Shown: piece by piece, positions 25,697 to 34,229 of the stretch
How positions within the stretch are numbered: the first letter of the stretch is position 1
Layout: each line of letters opens with the position of its first letter
NCBI GenBank assembly: GCA_028277625.1
Contig: JANQFW010000081.1
Span: 1-35,703, forward strand
Direction of reading: 5' to 3'
From: Candidatus Gastranaerophilales bacterium
GTDB lineage: Bacteria; Cyanobacteriota; Vampirovibrionia; Gastranaerophilales; JANQFW01
DNA length: 35,703 nucleotides
Notes under the pieces: model-generated
What the model was told of the DNA's origin: nothing
Database searches by the model: none
What the model saw: the letters and a program-made list of their open reading frames with translations, nothing else
Program-made: the position numbers and the translations under genes

Positions 25697-28600
25697 TTAC
25701 TTTCTGTAAATAACAATATCGTCGTGATAAATTGTTCTGTTGGATACAGAAGTATTATTCCAGAACCATTTGTATAAACCTATTTTCATATAACCGCCAT
25801 CTCCACTGTAAGAGTTAGGGCCGTTAAAGGTAGACACAAGTTGGCCATTTTTATAAAGTGCAAGTATTCCATCATTACCGGTAGAAGCTTTATAGCGTAA
25901 TGACCAGTTAATCCACTTGCCTCTGTCATTGCTTGCATCACCCCAGAAGTCGAACCTTTGAGACTGATAAGGAGGCTCTGCAAAGTTAAAATACCTGTTT
26001 CCATCTAAGCCAAGGAGGAATAACGGAGATGTACCAATTGCCTGAGACTGGTGGATTTGCATAAATCCTTCCCTATTTCCATTGCTATCAAACTGATAGT
26101 TAGAAGGCAGGTATGTTTTAAAGTCAAGAATATAATCATTACCAGCGTACATATACTGATTAGGCACTCTTGCTAACTCAGCTCTTGGCTTTCCATTTAC
26201 TACGTTAGAGAAGTTATCGGTTCTATTCATAGAAAATTTCATTGCCATTCCACTACCACCTGCCGGTGCAGTTACAGCTGTTGCAGATCCCGGATTAGCA
26301 TGTACATGCCAGCCGTCAAACACAGATGAGCCTTCTTCGAACCCTGTTTTATACATAGTGCTATAACCTGTTGGAGGTTGATTGTCTTCGCCTGATGAAA
26401 TATCAACATCTTTACTTGCGGTATTGGATACTGCTGATTCGCCACTATCGTTGATAGCAATTACTTGATAATAATAAGTACCTTTTGCAGGAGTAGAGCC
26501 AATATTTACAGCATAGCCGGTTGCATTGGCACCTGTAGTAGCCACTTCTTTAAATGCATTTGGAGAGCCAAAAGACTGTAAAATCTTATAACCGCTTTCT
26601 CTTTGAGAATTATCACTCCAGGTTAAATTTAGATAGTAATTACCGGATGTTGCGCCCTTTGTAAGGCTTGTTACAGTTAAATTACTCGCAGGTGCCGGTG
26701 TATAATCCATGCTTACCACTTGGCTTGCAACGTTAGATGGCTTAGATTCACCTTCGCTGTTTACTCCGATTACTTGATAGTAATAAGTTCCGCTAGCCGG
26801 TGCACCGCCAATATTTACAGCATAAGAAGTTTCGTTTGCACCTGTTGTGTGTATAACTTTATACTCATTTGTAGAGCCAAAGGACTGCAATATTTTATAG
26901 CCAGATTCTCTTTGAGAGTTATCATTCCAGGTTAAATTAACATAATAATTACCGGATGTTGCACCCTGAGTAACACCTGAACTTGCTAAATCAGATGGAT
27001 CCGCAGGTATTGCAGGTTCACCTTTTTCAGAAATGCTTACATCATCATAATAAACTGTTCTGTTTGCAATCTCTGTATTATTCCAAGCCCATTTGTAAAC
27101 ACCTAGTTTCAAGTAAGCGCCATCACCTTCGTAAGAACTTGGGCCATTAATTGTAGAAACTAATTGTCCATTTTTATAAAGCTCAAACATTCCGTTGCTT
27201 CCGGTAGAAGCTTTGTAGTGTATTGACCAGCTTACCCATTTGCCTAAGTCTTGAGTAGCGTCACCCCAAAAGTCAAACACTTGAGATTGATAAGGAGGCT
27301 CAGAGAAGCTAAAGTATCTGCTGCCATCTAACCCAAGCAAGAATAATGGAGATGTTCCAACACTTTGGGTTTGATGAACCTGCATAAGGCCATCTCTGTT
27401 ACCATTGCTATCAAACTTATAGTCAGAAGGTAAATAAGTTTTGAATTTAATTATATAATCTCTACCGGAGTACATATAATTATCTGGTATTCTTGCAAGC
27501 TCAGCTCTTGGGCTGCCGTTAAGCACGCTAGAGAAGTCATCAGTTCTATTTATAGAAAGCTTCATTGCATTGCCCTTACCACCCATTGGAGATGTTACAA
27601 CAGTGGCAGAACTTGCATTGGCATGTATATCCCAGCCGTTAAATACTGTTGAACCTTCTTCAAAACTTGTAGTAAATGTTGTTTTATAGTCATCAGGTAT
27701 AGGAAATTCTTGAGGTGGAGAAATACTAAGCACATTATGTACAGTATTAGATACACCTGAATCACCCGAACTATTTGTTGCAGCAACTTGATAATAATAA
27801 GTCCCATCAGCCGGTGTTTGCCCCAGATTTACAGCATAGCTGGTTGCATCGGCATCAGCAGTTGCAACTACTTTAAAGTTACTTGTAGAGTTAATAGACT
27901 GTAAAATTTTATACCCATCTTCCCTTTTAGAATTATCGCTCCAGCTTAAATTCATATAATAATTACCGGTACTTGCACCCTTTGTTACACCGGTAATTGC
28001 TAAGTTTGTTGGATCAGCTGGAATAGAAACAGCATTTTTTTCTGCAAAAATTACATCATCATAATAAATAGCCCTGTTTGATATTGCAGTGTTAGTCCAA
28101 GACCATTTATAAACTCCAATTTTTAAATAAGCACCATCATCCTCATAAGAGTTAGGCCCTGTCATGGTAGAAACAAGTACACCATCTTTATAAAGCTCTG
28201 TAACTCCATTGTCATCAGTTGCAGCTTTATAATGTATCGCCCAATTAATCCATTTGCCTCTATCTTGGCTTGCATCACCCCAGAAGTCAAATTTTTGAGA
28301 CTGATAAGGAGGCTCAGAAAAACTAAAGTATCTGTTACCATCCAAGCCTAAAAGGTATAAAGGAGAAGTGCCCACACTCTTTGTTTGATGAATTTGCATA
28401 ATGCCTTCTCTATTACCCTCTGTGTCAAACTCATAGTCAGAAGGTAAATAAGTTTTGAATTTAACTATATACTCTTTGTCTGCATATAATAAACTTTCAG
28501 TTGTTTTGGCGAGCTCAGCCCTAGGGCTGCCGTTTAAAACACTAGAAAAATCATCAGTTCTATTTATAGAAGATCTAATGGCCTTTCCGCCTTTGCAAGC

Positions 28601-28915
28601 AGGTGCATCTAGTACTATAGCAGAGTGTATGTTTGCATGAATATCCCAGCCATCTAGTGCTGTTAAAGAATCATCAAAATTTAAATCACATATTACATTA
28701 TAATCACTTGGAATTGCTAAATCAGCAGCCATTCCTGTTATATAACCTTTTGTCGCATTTAAGCTTAATGGCGACTCAACTTTAGAAAGTGCTAATTGAG
28801 ACTGCATTTGACTATTAGCTATAGCTGGCATTTCTAAATCAGCTTTTCTAATGTCCATGGGGACAGTTGCAAGAGTCGCAGCCATCAAATTACTCACTAA
28901 AAAACCTGTTAACAT
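25697..28915 (-). CDS. Secreted three-domain polysaccharide lyase with FN3 linkers
   Basis: The 1072-residue protein repeats one catalytic-type module three times, at about residues 72-295, 408-632 and 850-1072. Each module carries a GWDIHAN or GWHVHAN start, NGSPRAELA or NGKPRAELA, MQIHQ or MQVHQ, LGLDG-RYF, EPPYQSQ-FDFWGD and a GAYLKIGVYKW or GGYMKIGLYKW strand. The pattern fits jelly-roll polysaccharide lyases of the Pfam polysaccharide-lyase family (PF14099; glucuronan/heparin-lyase-like). Fibronectin III domains lie between modules, at about 298-395, 635-725 and 738-830, with NLTWSDNSQRESGYKILQSF. A short apolar N-terminus (MLTGFLVSNLMAATLATV) may be a signal peptide. An in-frame TAA two codons upstream of the ATG fixes the start. 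The uronic-acid polymer target is unknown. Confidence 0.8.
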   Translation of the reverse strand: MLTGFLVSNLMAATLATVPMDIRKADLEMPAIANSQMQSQLALSKVESPLSLNATKGYITGMAADLAIPSDYNVICDLNFDDSLTALDGWDIHANIHSAIVLDAPACKGGKAIRSSINRTDDFSSVLNGSPRAELAKTTESLLYADKEYIVKFKTYLPSDYEFDTEGNREGIMQIHQTKSVGTSPLYLLGLDGNRYFSFSEPPYQSQKFDFWGDASQDRGKWINWAIHYKAATDDNGVTELYKDGVLVSTMTGPNSYEDDGAYLKIGVYKWSWTNTAISNRAIYYDDVIFAEKNAVSIPADPTNLAITGVTKGASTGNYYMNLSWSDNSKREDGYKILQSINSTSNFKVVATADADATSYAVNLGQTPADGTYYYQVAATNSSGDSGVSNTVHNVLSISPPQEFPIPDDYKTTFTTSFEEGSTVFNGWDIHANASSATVVTSPMGGKGNAMKLSINRTDDFSSVLNGSPRAELARIPDNYMYSGRDYIIKFKTYLPSDYKFDSNGNRDGLMQVHQTQSVGTSPLFLLGLDGSRYFSFSEPPYQSQVFDFWGDATQDLGKWVSWSIHYKASTGSNGMFELYKNGQLVSTINGPSSYEGDGAYLKLGVYKWAWNNTEIANRTVYYDDVSISEKGEPAIPADPSDLASSGVTQGATSGNYYVNLTWNDNSQRESGYKILQSFGSTNEYKVIHTTGANETSYAVNIGGAPASGTYYYQVIGVNSEGESKPSNVASQVVSMDYTPAPASNLTVTSLTKGATSGNYYLNLTWSDNSQRESGYKILQSFGSPNAFKEVATTGANATGYAVNIGSTPAKGTYYYQVIAINDSGESAVSNTASKDVDISSGEDNQPPTGYSTMYKTGFEEGSSVFDGWHVHANPGSATAVTAPAGGSGMAMKFSMNRTDNFSNVVNGKPRAELARVPNQYMYAGNDYILDFKTYLPSNYQFDSNGNREGFMQIHQSQAIGTSPLFLLGLDGNRYFNFAEPPYQSQRFDFWGDASNDRGKWINWSLRYKASTGNDGILALYKNGQLVSTFNGPNSYSGDGGYMKIGLYKWFWNNTSVSNRTIYHDDIVIYRK

Positions 28916-29179
28916 TCCTTATTCTACTCCTTCTGTCTGTTCATTTTTTATTTTTGTACAACTTAAAATAAATTATTTCAGGGGGAAATCCTAAATAAAT
29001 ATTTGTTTTTTTTGTTTAATAGAATTTAGCATTTTTATAAACCCCTTTTCAAAATTTACCTAACCACTAATCCTCTTAGATTAATCCCAAAGGTGTAGAA
29101 TTTACTCTAAATAAGTTGATAGCTTAATAAAAAATTTTGTTAACAAAACTTAATCTAACAATAAAAAAACAAAAAGAGT

Positions 29180-30223
29180 TTAAATAACCCCTGTATAAAT
29201 GCAATCGAGTTCATTTAAAATAACTTCTATATCAAATTTATTTTTGGATATATTTAAGCTTTGCAAACCCATTTCAGTTCTTAATTCGGCATTATGAGCA
29301 AGTAAATCTATTTTCTCAGCTAAAGCTTTATAATCTCCCGGTTTTATTAAATAACCGTTTATATTGTCATGTACAGCTTCGGGTATTCCGTCTATATTAG
29401 TTGATATAACAGGCAGCCCATAAGATATTGCCTCCAAAATAGACATTGGCAAGCCCTCGTTGTAAGAAGGCAAAATAAATATATCAGATTTATTATAAGC
29501 CTTTTCAATATCATCACCGGATATCCAGCCATTTACCTTAACTTTTGTGCTGATTTTATTTTCTTTTACTATGTTTTTAACCTTATCAATTTCACCATCG
29601 CCATAAATATTTATTTGCACGTTGCTATTTTGTATTAATTTAGCTGCTTTCAAAATGTCATAAACACCTTTGCGATGTCCGACCCTGCCCATAAACAGTA
29701 CGTTAACTTTTTTAGATTTTTTTTCTTTTATATCTTTCTTAAATGTGGGATTATATAATATTTTAACGTTTCTCTGGCCACACATAGATATTATGCGTTT
29801 CTTCCATTCTTTCGATAAAACAATAACAACATCAGCTTTTTCTAAGGTTTTTCTTACTATCATTTTTAAAAAATTATTTGCATCATTAAAGTACACTTCA
29901 AACCTACTGCCATGTATATGAAACATAACTTTCTTTCTAAAAATTTTCGAAAGATAAGTGACAAAAAACTTTCTTATAAAGCTCCCATGAGAAGACGAAT
30001 GTATATGAATAAGGCGAATATGTTTATTTGTAGATAGTAAACAGGCAAAATTAAACAAAAAACCAATAAAATAAAATATTTTAAAAAGTGTCGTACCACC
30101 TTTATAAGATGGCATAAAAATAACCTTATCTTTTAATCCATTCTCAAGGTGCATTTTTATAACAGAAGTTATACCCCCTTGAGAATCAGGACCCGTAATA
30201 ATTATTTGTTTTTGCTTGTCCAT
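29180..30223 (-). CDS. GT4-family glycosyltransferase
   Basis: The 347-residue protein has the GT-B fold of GT4 enzymes. The N-terminal acceptor domain starts IIITGPDSQGGITSVIKMHL and includes MFHIHGSRFEVYF. The C-terminal donor domain has VLFMGRVGHRKGVYDILKAA, INIYGDGEIDKV and DIFILPSYNEGLPMSILEAISYGLPVISTN, with the E-x7-E motif that binds the nucleotide sugar. It would transfer a sugar from an NDP donor at the cytoplasmic face, probably in capsule, O-antigen or exopolysaccharide synthesis. Its start overlaps the upstream glycosyltransferase gene by 38 bases, so the pair is one operon. Confidence 0.88.
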   Translation of the reverse strand: MDKQKQIIITGPDSQGGITSVIKMHLENGLKDKVIFMPSYKGGTTLFKIFYFIGFLFNFACLLSTNKHIRLIHIHSSSHGSFIRKFFVTYLSKIFRKKVMFHIHGSRFEVYFNDANNFLKMIVRKTLEKADVVIVLSKEWKKRIISMCGQRNVKILYNPTFKKDIKEKKSKKVNVLFMGRVGHRKGVYDILKAAKLIQNSNVQINIYGDGEIDKVKNIVKENKISTKVKVNGWISGDDIEKAYNKSDIFILPSYNEGLPMSILEAISYGLPVISTNIDGIPEAVHDNINGYLIKPGDYKALAEKIDLLAHNAELRTEMGLQSLNISKNKFDIEVILNELDCIYTGVI

Positions 30224-31370
30224 AATCTTGAGCGTCTCCCATCAAATTATTAAAAACAACTTTTACATTTTTCTGCCAGCTGGACATATGAAACTTGGTG
30301 TGAAGTTTATCAAATCCATTTTGACCAAATTCCAGTTGTTTTTTAGGATTATTTAACAAATAAATTAATTTCTCTGCAAAGTCAGAACAATTGCCCTGCT
30401 CTGCAAGCAACCCGTCAACTTCATTAGTCAATACTTCCTTTATTCCGCCAGAATTAAAGCAAACACTCGGCAGTTTATAGTTCATTGCCTCTAATAAGCA
30501 AAAGCCAAATGCCTCTTCCAGGCTAGTTAAAATATTTATATCAGCTGCCTTCAAGTAATCGGGTATATTAAGCACATGACCCGGCATCTTGACTAAATCT
30601 TCTAATTCTTGTTCTTTTATGTACTTTTTATAATAATCATAGTGCTTTCCTTGCCCTGCAAAAACAAAAACAACTTTTGATCCGACAGCTTTTTTTATTT
30701 TTTTGACAATTTCAAAAGCCAAATCATGACGCTTATCGTCTCTAAATGCTGCAACCATAAGAATTACTGCTTGATAATGCTCAAGCCCAAGCTTTCTTCT
30801 ATACTCATCTTTGTTGTAAATACCGGTATTAGCAGGTGTAATAGCATTATGAATAATATATATAGGTTTATTTTTTGGCAAGGTTGATTTTATATAATGA
30901 GAAACCGTTAAAAATTTATCTACAAACAGTTGATAAAAAAGTCTTTTTACCCATACCAAGTTGTGTAATAACGAAGGCCAATGCTCATACCAAATAGTCT
31001 GCACCCCTAATAATTTCGAAATTAATGTTGCATGAAAACGCTCAGGCCCAAATTGCGTTAAAACAGCATCAACGTTATATTGCTCCACAACATCTTTTAA
31101 AATAAAATAGTTCTTTATAATGTTAAATTTATCAAGGTTAGCATAAACAAAACTTATATTATTTTCTTTTAATTTACTTACATACAAAGGTTCTTTCAGC
31201 TTATTTTTATTGTCTTTATTTTTAAAGCGGCTATATTTAAAATCAATATTTGGCACTAGCCAAATTATATTATATTCACCGCGTAATGCATTGTTTAAGT
31301 CTATTGACATTTCTTCAATAGAAGAATATGTATCGCATATAAAACCTGATACAAATAATATTGTTTTCAT
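30186..31370 (-). CDS. GT4-family glycosyltransferase
   Basis: The 394-residue protein is a second GT4 enzyme: ILFVSGFICDTYSS at the N-terminus, then IWYEHWPSLLHNL and KFLTVSHYIKSTL. The donor-binding half contains LMVAAFRDDKRHDLAFEIVKKI, FVFAGQGKHYDYY, DINILTSLEEAFGFCLLEAM with E-x7-E, and SVCFNSGGIKEVL. I start at ATG 31370 rather than 31391 because GCAGGGAT stands just before it and family members begin directly with the first beta strand. It is the first gene of the two-gene glycosyltransferase operon. No polymerase, flippase or sugar-nucleotide gene is in the window. Confidence 0.88.
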   Translation of the reverse strand: MKTILFVSGFICDTYSSIEEMSIDLNNALRGEYNIIWLVPNIDFKYSRFKNKDNKNKLKEPLYVSKLKENNISFVYANLDKFNIIKNYFILKDVVEQYNVDAVLTQFGPERFHATLISKLLGVQTIWYEHWPSLLHNLVWVKRLFYQLFVDKFLTVSHYIKSTLPKNKPIYIIHNAITPANTGIYNKDEYRRKLGLEHYQAVILMVAAFRDDKRHDLAFEIVKKIKKAVGSKVVFVFAGQGKHYDYYKKYIKEQELEDLVKMPGHVLNIPDYLKAADINILTSLEEAFGFCLLEAMNYKLPSVCFNSGGIKEVLTNEVDGLLAEQGNCSDFAEKLIYLLNNPKKQLEFGQNGFDKLHTKFHMSSWQKNVKVVFNNLMGDAQDYGQAKTNNYYGS

Positions 31371-31651
31371 TTTATATATCCCTGCATTCAAAGTTTTCTC
31401 ATCTTTTTATAATCTTTAACTAGAAAACTCTTAGCAATTAGACAAGTATTTAATTATTTTTAACCGGTAATAACAAGAAAAATAATTAACTATGTAATAT
31501 ATCTTTAAATATATAATATTTTAATATTTTTTATGGCAATTTTTAAAAACATTTTGTTTTTATATAACTAGAGTAAATTAAGTGCGAAATAGAGAGTTAG
31601 AACATAATAATATTGGCCTAATAAAGAGATCACCAGAGAGGGGTTTTAAGA

Positions 31652-32119
31652 ATGTATACAACTATAAATATTCCTAATATTGCTAACTTAAACAAGTTAC
31701 AAGTCAAAGTTGCGACAACACATACGCAAGAATATACTAATAATCAAACTGCGCAAACAACTCAACACAGTCATCATGATTATCACAATCATAAGCATAG
31801 TAACACAAGTAATAAACTATTTAACAAAACTCACAATTATCATGATCATTCCCACCCAAGAACAAATAACAAGCCCAAAAGTAATAAACAATCTAATAGT
31901 TCCAACAATTTAACCAATGATTTTATCCAAGTCTTTATGCAGTTAATTAACGCATTATTAGGCGAGTTCTTTAATCAAGGAGCTTCAAGCAAACCACAAG
32001 ATAATAATCATTCCAACAATAGTAGTACAACCCACAATCACAATCATAATAACAACTTTAGTGCTCAGGATCAAGAAACTATTGAGGAGCTTTTAACTGT
32101 TAATTTAAGTATAGGATAG
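31652..32119 (+). CDS. Histidine/asparagine-rich small protein
   Basis: I do not recognise this 155-residue protein. Residues 35-75 carry dense His clusters (HSHHDYHNHKHSN, HNYHDHSHPR) and residues 112-135 another (HNHNHNNNF). These could bind Ni, Zn or Cu. The two His-rich tracts flank one amphipathic or hydrophobic helix (DFIQVFMQLINALLGEFFNQ). The rest is Asn, Ser, Thr and Gln. No cysteine or signal peptide is present. GAGAGGGG lies before the ATG. It is the first gene after the glycosyltransferases and lies upstream of the radical SAM cassette, but a strong terminator separates them. Confidence 0.6.
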   Translation: MYTTINIPNIANLNKLQVKVATTHTQEYTNNQTAQTTQHSHHDYHNHKHSNTSNKLFNKTHNYHDHSHPRTNNKPKSNKQSNSSNNLTNDFIQVFMQLINALLGEFFNQGASSKPQDNNHSNNSSTTHNHNHNNNFSAQDQETIEELLTVNLSIG

Positions 32120-32533
32120 ATAATAAGTTATAACTTTTTTATATAAATAGAGAGATCAGATCCCCACTTTTTACCAGTTTAATTTATCAGCCGAAGAGAA
32201 AACATTAGAACCTTTAATTACTTTTTTGCAACATATTTTATCTACTTAACTTAGTTAATTATTTTTGTAGTTATGATAAAAGCCGGCGATTGCCGGCTTT
32301 TATCATGTTATATTGTGATTGTTAATAAAAAAGTATTAAGTTTTTTAAAGTACAAATAAGCTTAGTTTATAAATCGTAATATATATTTTTAAACAACCAA
32401 AACTCAATAATACTTGATAAAGATAAATTTTTGCAAGCAAAGAAAAATTAAAATTTTTTTAAACCTTTTAAAGTCGAATGTTTATTTTACAGATAAAAGG
32501 GATATGGGTTTTAAAAATAAAAGGTAGCTAAAG
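32120..32533 (+). promoter_or_regulatory. Intergenic region with terminator and leader of the first XYG gene
   Basis: This 414-base gap holds no convincing gene. Its first half ends in the terminator at 32273-32306. From about 32327 to 32533 it carries a leader that is clearly related to the region before the second XYG gene (34030-34229). Shared blocks include TAGTTTATAAATCGTAATAT (32363-32382), TTGCAAG, a CAGATAA block and GGTAGCTAAAG at the ribosome site. The leader probably contains the promoter and 5' untranslated region. Confidence 0.6.
32273..32306 (+). terminator. Strong terminator after the His-rich gene
   Basis: ATGATAAAAGCCGGC (32273-32287) and GCCGGCTTTTATCAT (32292-32306) form a perfect 15-bp stem with loop GATT. 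The right arm contains the T run. It isolates the His-rich gene from the radical SAM cassette. Confidence 0.75.
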
Positions 32534-32848
32534 ATGAAGATTAACTTAAACTTTTTGGGCTTGTTTAATAGAAAAGAATTAACTGAGAAGCAAACTCAGG
32601 AAACTAAAAGTAAAGATGAGCTTATAGAAATGTTATACGGAATAATAGAGCCAGCTCCAAAAGAAGATGATGGCCCCACCGCGCATCTTTTATACGGAAT
32701 AATAGAACCACCACCCAACCAGCTGGAGCCACAAGACCCGCAAGAAAAACTAAAAAATCTGCTTGACGAAATGCAACGTAATATGATGCAAACAATGCAA
32801 GATATGAATGCAAAATTTCAAGACTTTTTTAGCAATTTATTTAAATAA
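32534..32848 (+). CDS. XYG-motif small protein, candidate radical SAM substrate (1)
   Basis: The 104-residue protein has four parts: a short N-terminus (MKINLNFLGLFNRKE), a Lys/Glu-rich helix to residue 32, two copies of LYGIIEP, and a C-terminal helix ending AKFQDFFSNLFK. The two Tyr residues, Tyr35 and Tyr54, are exactly 19 residues apart in MLYGIIEPAP and LLYGIIEPPP. XYG is the site processed by PlpX/PcpX-type radical SAM spliceases, which remove a tyramine unit and leave an alpha-keto-beta-amino acid (family knowledge, from memory). The maturase-like gene starts 27 bases downstream. There is no Nif11 or nitrile-hydratase-like leader. That it is a substrate is an inference from the motif, the neighbour and the paralogue at 34230. 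Confidence 0.7.
   Translation: MKINLNFLGLFNRKELTEKQTQETKSKDELIEMLYGIIEPAPKEDDGPTAHLLYGIIEPPPNQLEPQDPQEKLKNLLDEMQRNMMQTMQDMNAKFQDFFSNLFK
32633..32706 (+). repeat. 17-base perfect repeat encoding the two LYGII(E) cores
   Basis: TTATACGGAATAATAGA occurs at 32633-32649 and again at 32690-32706, a 57-base (19-codon) offset. The DNA between and around the copies is less conserved. Confidence 0.85.
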
Positions 32849-32875
32849 AGTATTAAGTTATAGGAGATTTTACTT

Positions 32876-34024
32876 ATGTGTTACACACCTAAACGAGCAG
32901 TTTGGGAACTGACATTTAAATGCAACATTAGTTGTCTACACTGTGGTTCTGATTGCATTAGCAAAGAAAAACCATCTCAATTAACAACAGCAGAATGCCT
33001 AACAATAGTAGAAAATTTAGCAAAGCTTGGATGTAAAAGTGTAGTCTTATCGGGCGGGGAGCCTTTTTTACGAAAAGACTGGGCAATAATTGCCAACGCT
33101 ATAAAGAAAAATGGAATGTCAGTGAGCTTTATCTCTAACGGATATTTAATAAATGAAAACAAAGTAAAATTACTTCATGAACTTAAACCAAATGCAGTGG
33201 GAGTTAGTATAGATGCAGGAGAGCCTTATTTGCATGACTATATTAGAGGCAAGGAAGGAAGCTTTGAAAAAATAATAAATGCCCTGCAGTTGCTAAAAAA
33301 ATATAAAATAGCTTCTTCTGTTGTAACAACAATACAAAGAATAAATTTTGATCAATTACATAAAATACGTAAAGTTTTAATTGAAAATGGTGTGAAATAT
33401 TGGCAAATTCAAATTGCCTCGCCTATAGGCAGAATGACTAAAGAGTTTACAGTAACAGAAGCTCAATTTTATGAAATAGCAAAATTTATTGCTGAAACAA
33501 AGCAAAAATACAAAAAACAATTCGAAATAGTAAGTGGTGCCGACTGCTTTGGCTACTATGGCAACTTAAGCTCTTGCCTAATGCCAAAGGGCTGGAGAGG
33601 ATGCCATGCAGGAATGAACGCTATAGGAATAGAAAGTGACGGTAGTATAAGAGGATGTTTGTCTTTACAAATTGACGGATTCGTTGAAGACTCGATTAAA
33701 AACCGTTCGTTATGCGAAATATGGAATGACCCCGAATCTTTTAAATATAATAGGCGCTTTGAGCACGAACAACTTAGCGGTTATTGTGCAGAATGCTTAT
33801 ATGCTGATGTGTGCCAAGGAGGATGCTTAAAAAGAGCAATGAGCTTTACCGGCAAGCGTGACAACCCTTTATGTTTATATAAAATTGAACAAATTGGCTT
33901 TAGCAATGAGCAGGAATCACAAATTTGCCTTGACCCTAAAGAGACAGCTCTTCTTTACAATCGTTTTAGGGCTTTACCACAGCAATACTACATTAATAAC
34001 AGCATAGTAGAAAATTCTGTTTAG
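32876..34024 (+). CDS. Radical SAM/SPASM enzyme, splicease-like peptide maturase
   Basis: The 382-residue enzyme binds a radical-SAM [4Fe-4S] cluster through CNISCLHC (Cys16, Cys20, Cys23). SGGEPF follows at about 60, the GGEP motif that contacts SAM. A SPASM/twitch C-terminus has Cys243 (GCHAGMNAIGIESDGSIRGC), Cys261, then Cys304, 307, 313 and 317 (CAECLYADVCQGGC) and a final Cys in NPLCLYKIE, enough for auxiliary clusters. WELTFKCN and GCHAGMNAIGIESDGSIRGCLSLQ recall nif11-class peptide maturases (TIGR04103-like, which includes PlpX). TAGGAGA precedes the ATG. XYG substrate candidates lie on both sides. Splicing chemistry is inferred. Other SPASM reactions such as thioether or epimerisation are the alternatives. 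Confidence 0.8.
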   Translation: MCYTPKRAVWELTFKCNISCLHCGSDCISKEKPSQLTTAECLTIVENLAKLGCKSVVLSGGEPFLRKDWAIIANAIKKNGMSVSFISNGYLINENKVKLLHELKPNAVGVSIDAGEPYLHDYIRGKEGSFEKIINALQLLKKYKIASSVVTTIQRINFDQLHKIRKVLIENGVKYWQIQIASPIGRMTKEFTVTEAQFYEIAKFIAETKQKYKKQFEIVSGADCFGYYGNLSSCLMPKGWRGCHAGMNAIGIESDGSIRGCLSLQIDGFVEDSIKNRSLCEIWNDPESFKYNRRFEHEQLSGYCAECLYADVCQGGCLKRAMSFTGKRDNPLCLYKIEQIGFSNEQESQICLDPKETALLYNRFRALPQQYYINNSIVENSV

Positions 34025-34029
34025 AATAA

Positions 34030-34229
34030 TCTGAAAAGTATTTTAGAGATAATATAGTTTACAAATCGTAATATCTTTTTTTAAGAATCAAAGCTCAATC
34101 ATATATAACCAATCCAAATTCTGCAAGGTCATAAAAAGTAAAATTTCTTCTAAAATCTTTAAAGCTTAATAAGTAATTTGCAGATAATAGGAGTATGATA
34201 TTTAAAATATAGGGTAGGTAAGGATTAAG
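34030..34229 (+). promoter_or_regulatory. Leader of the second XYG gene, paralogous to the first
   Basis: About 200 bases before the ATG share scattered identical blocks with 32327-32533. The best is TAGTTTACAAATCGTAATAT (34055-34074), 19 of 20 identical to 32363-32382. Order of blocks and distance to the start codon are preserved. Confidence 0.6.

Noticed and set aside
32273-32359. A 28-codon open frame starting ATG ATA AAA GCC.
   Set aside because: Its start lies inside the perfect 15-bp terminator stem, there is no ribosome site, and the sequence has no protein-like pattern.
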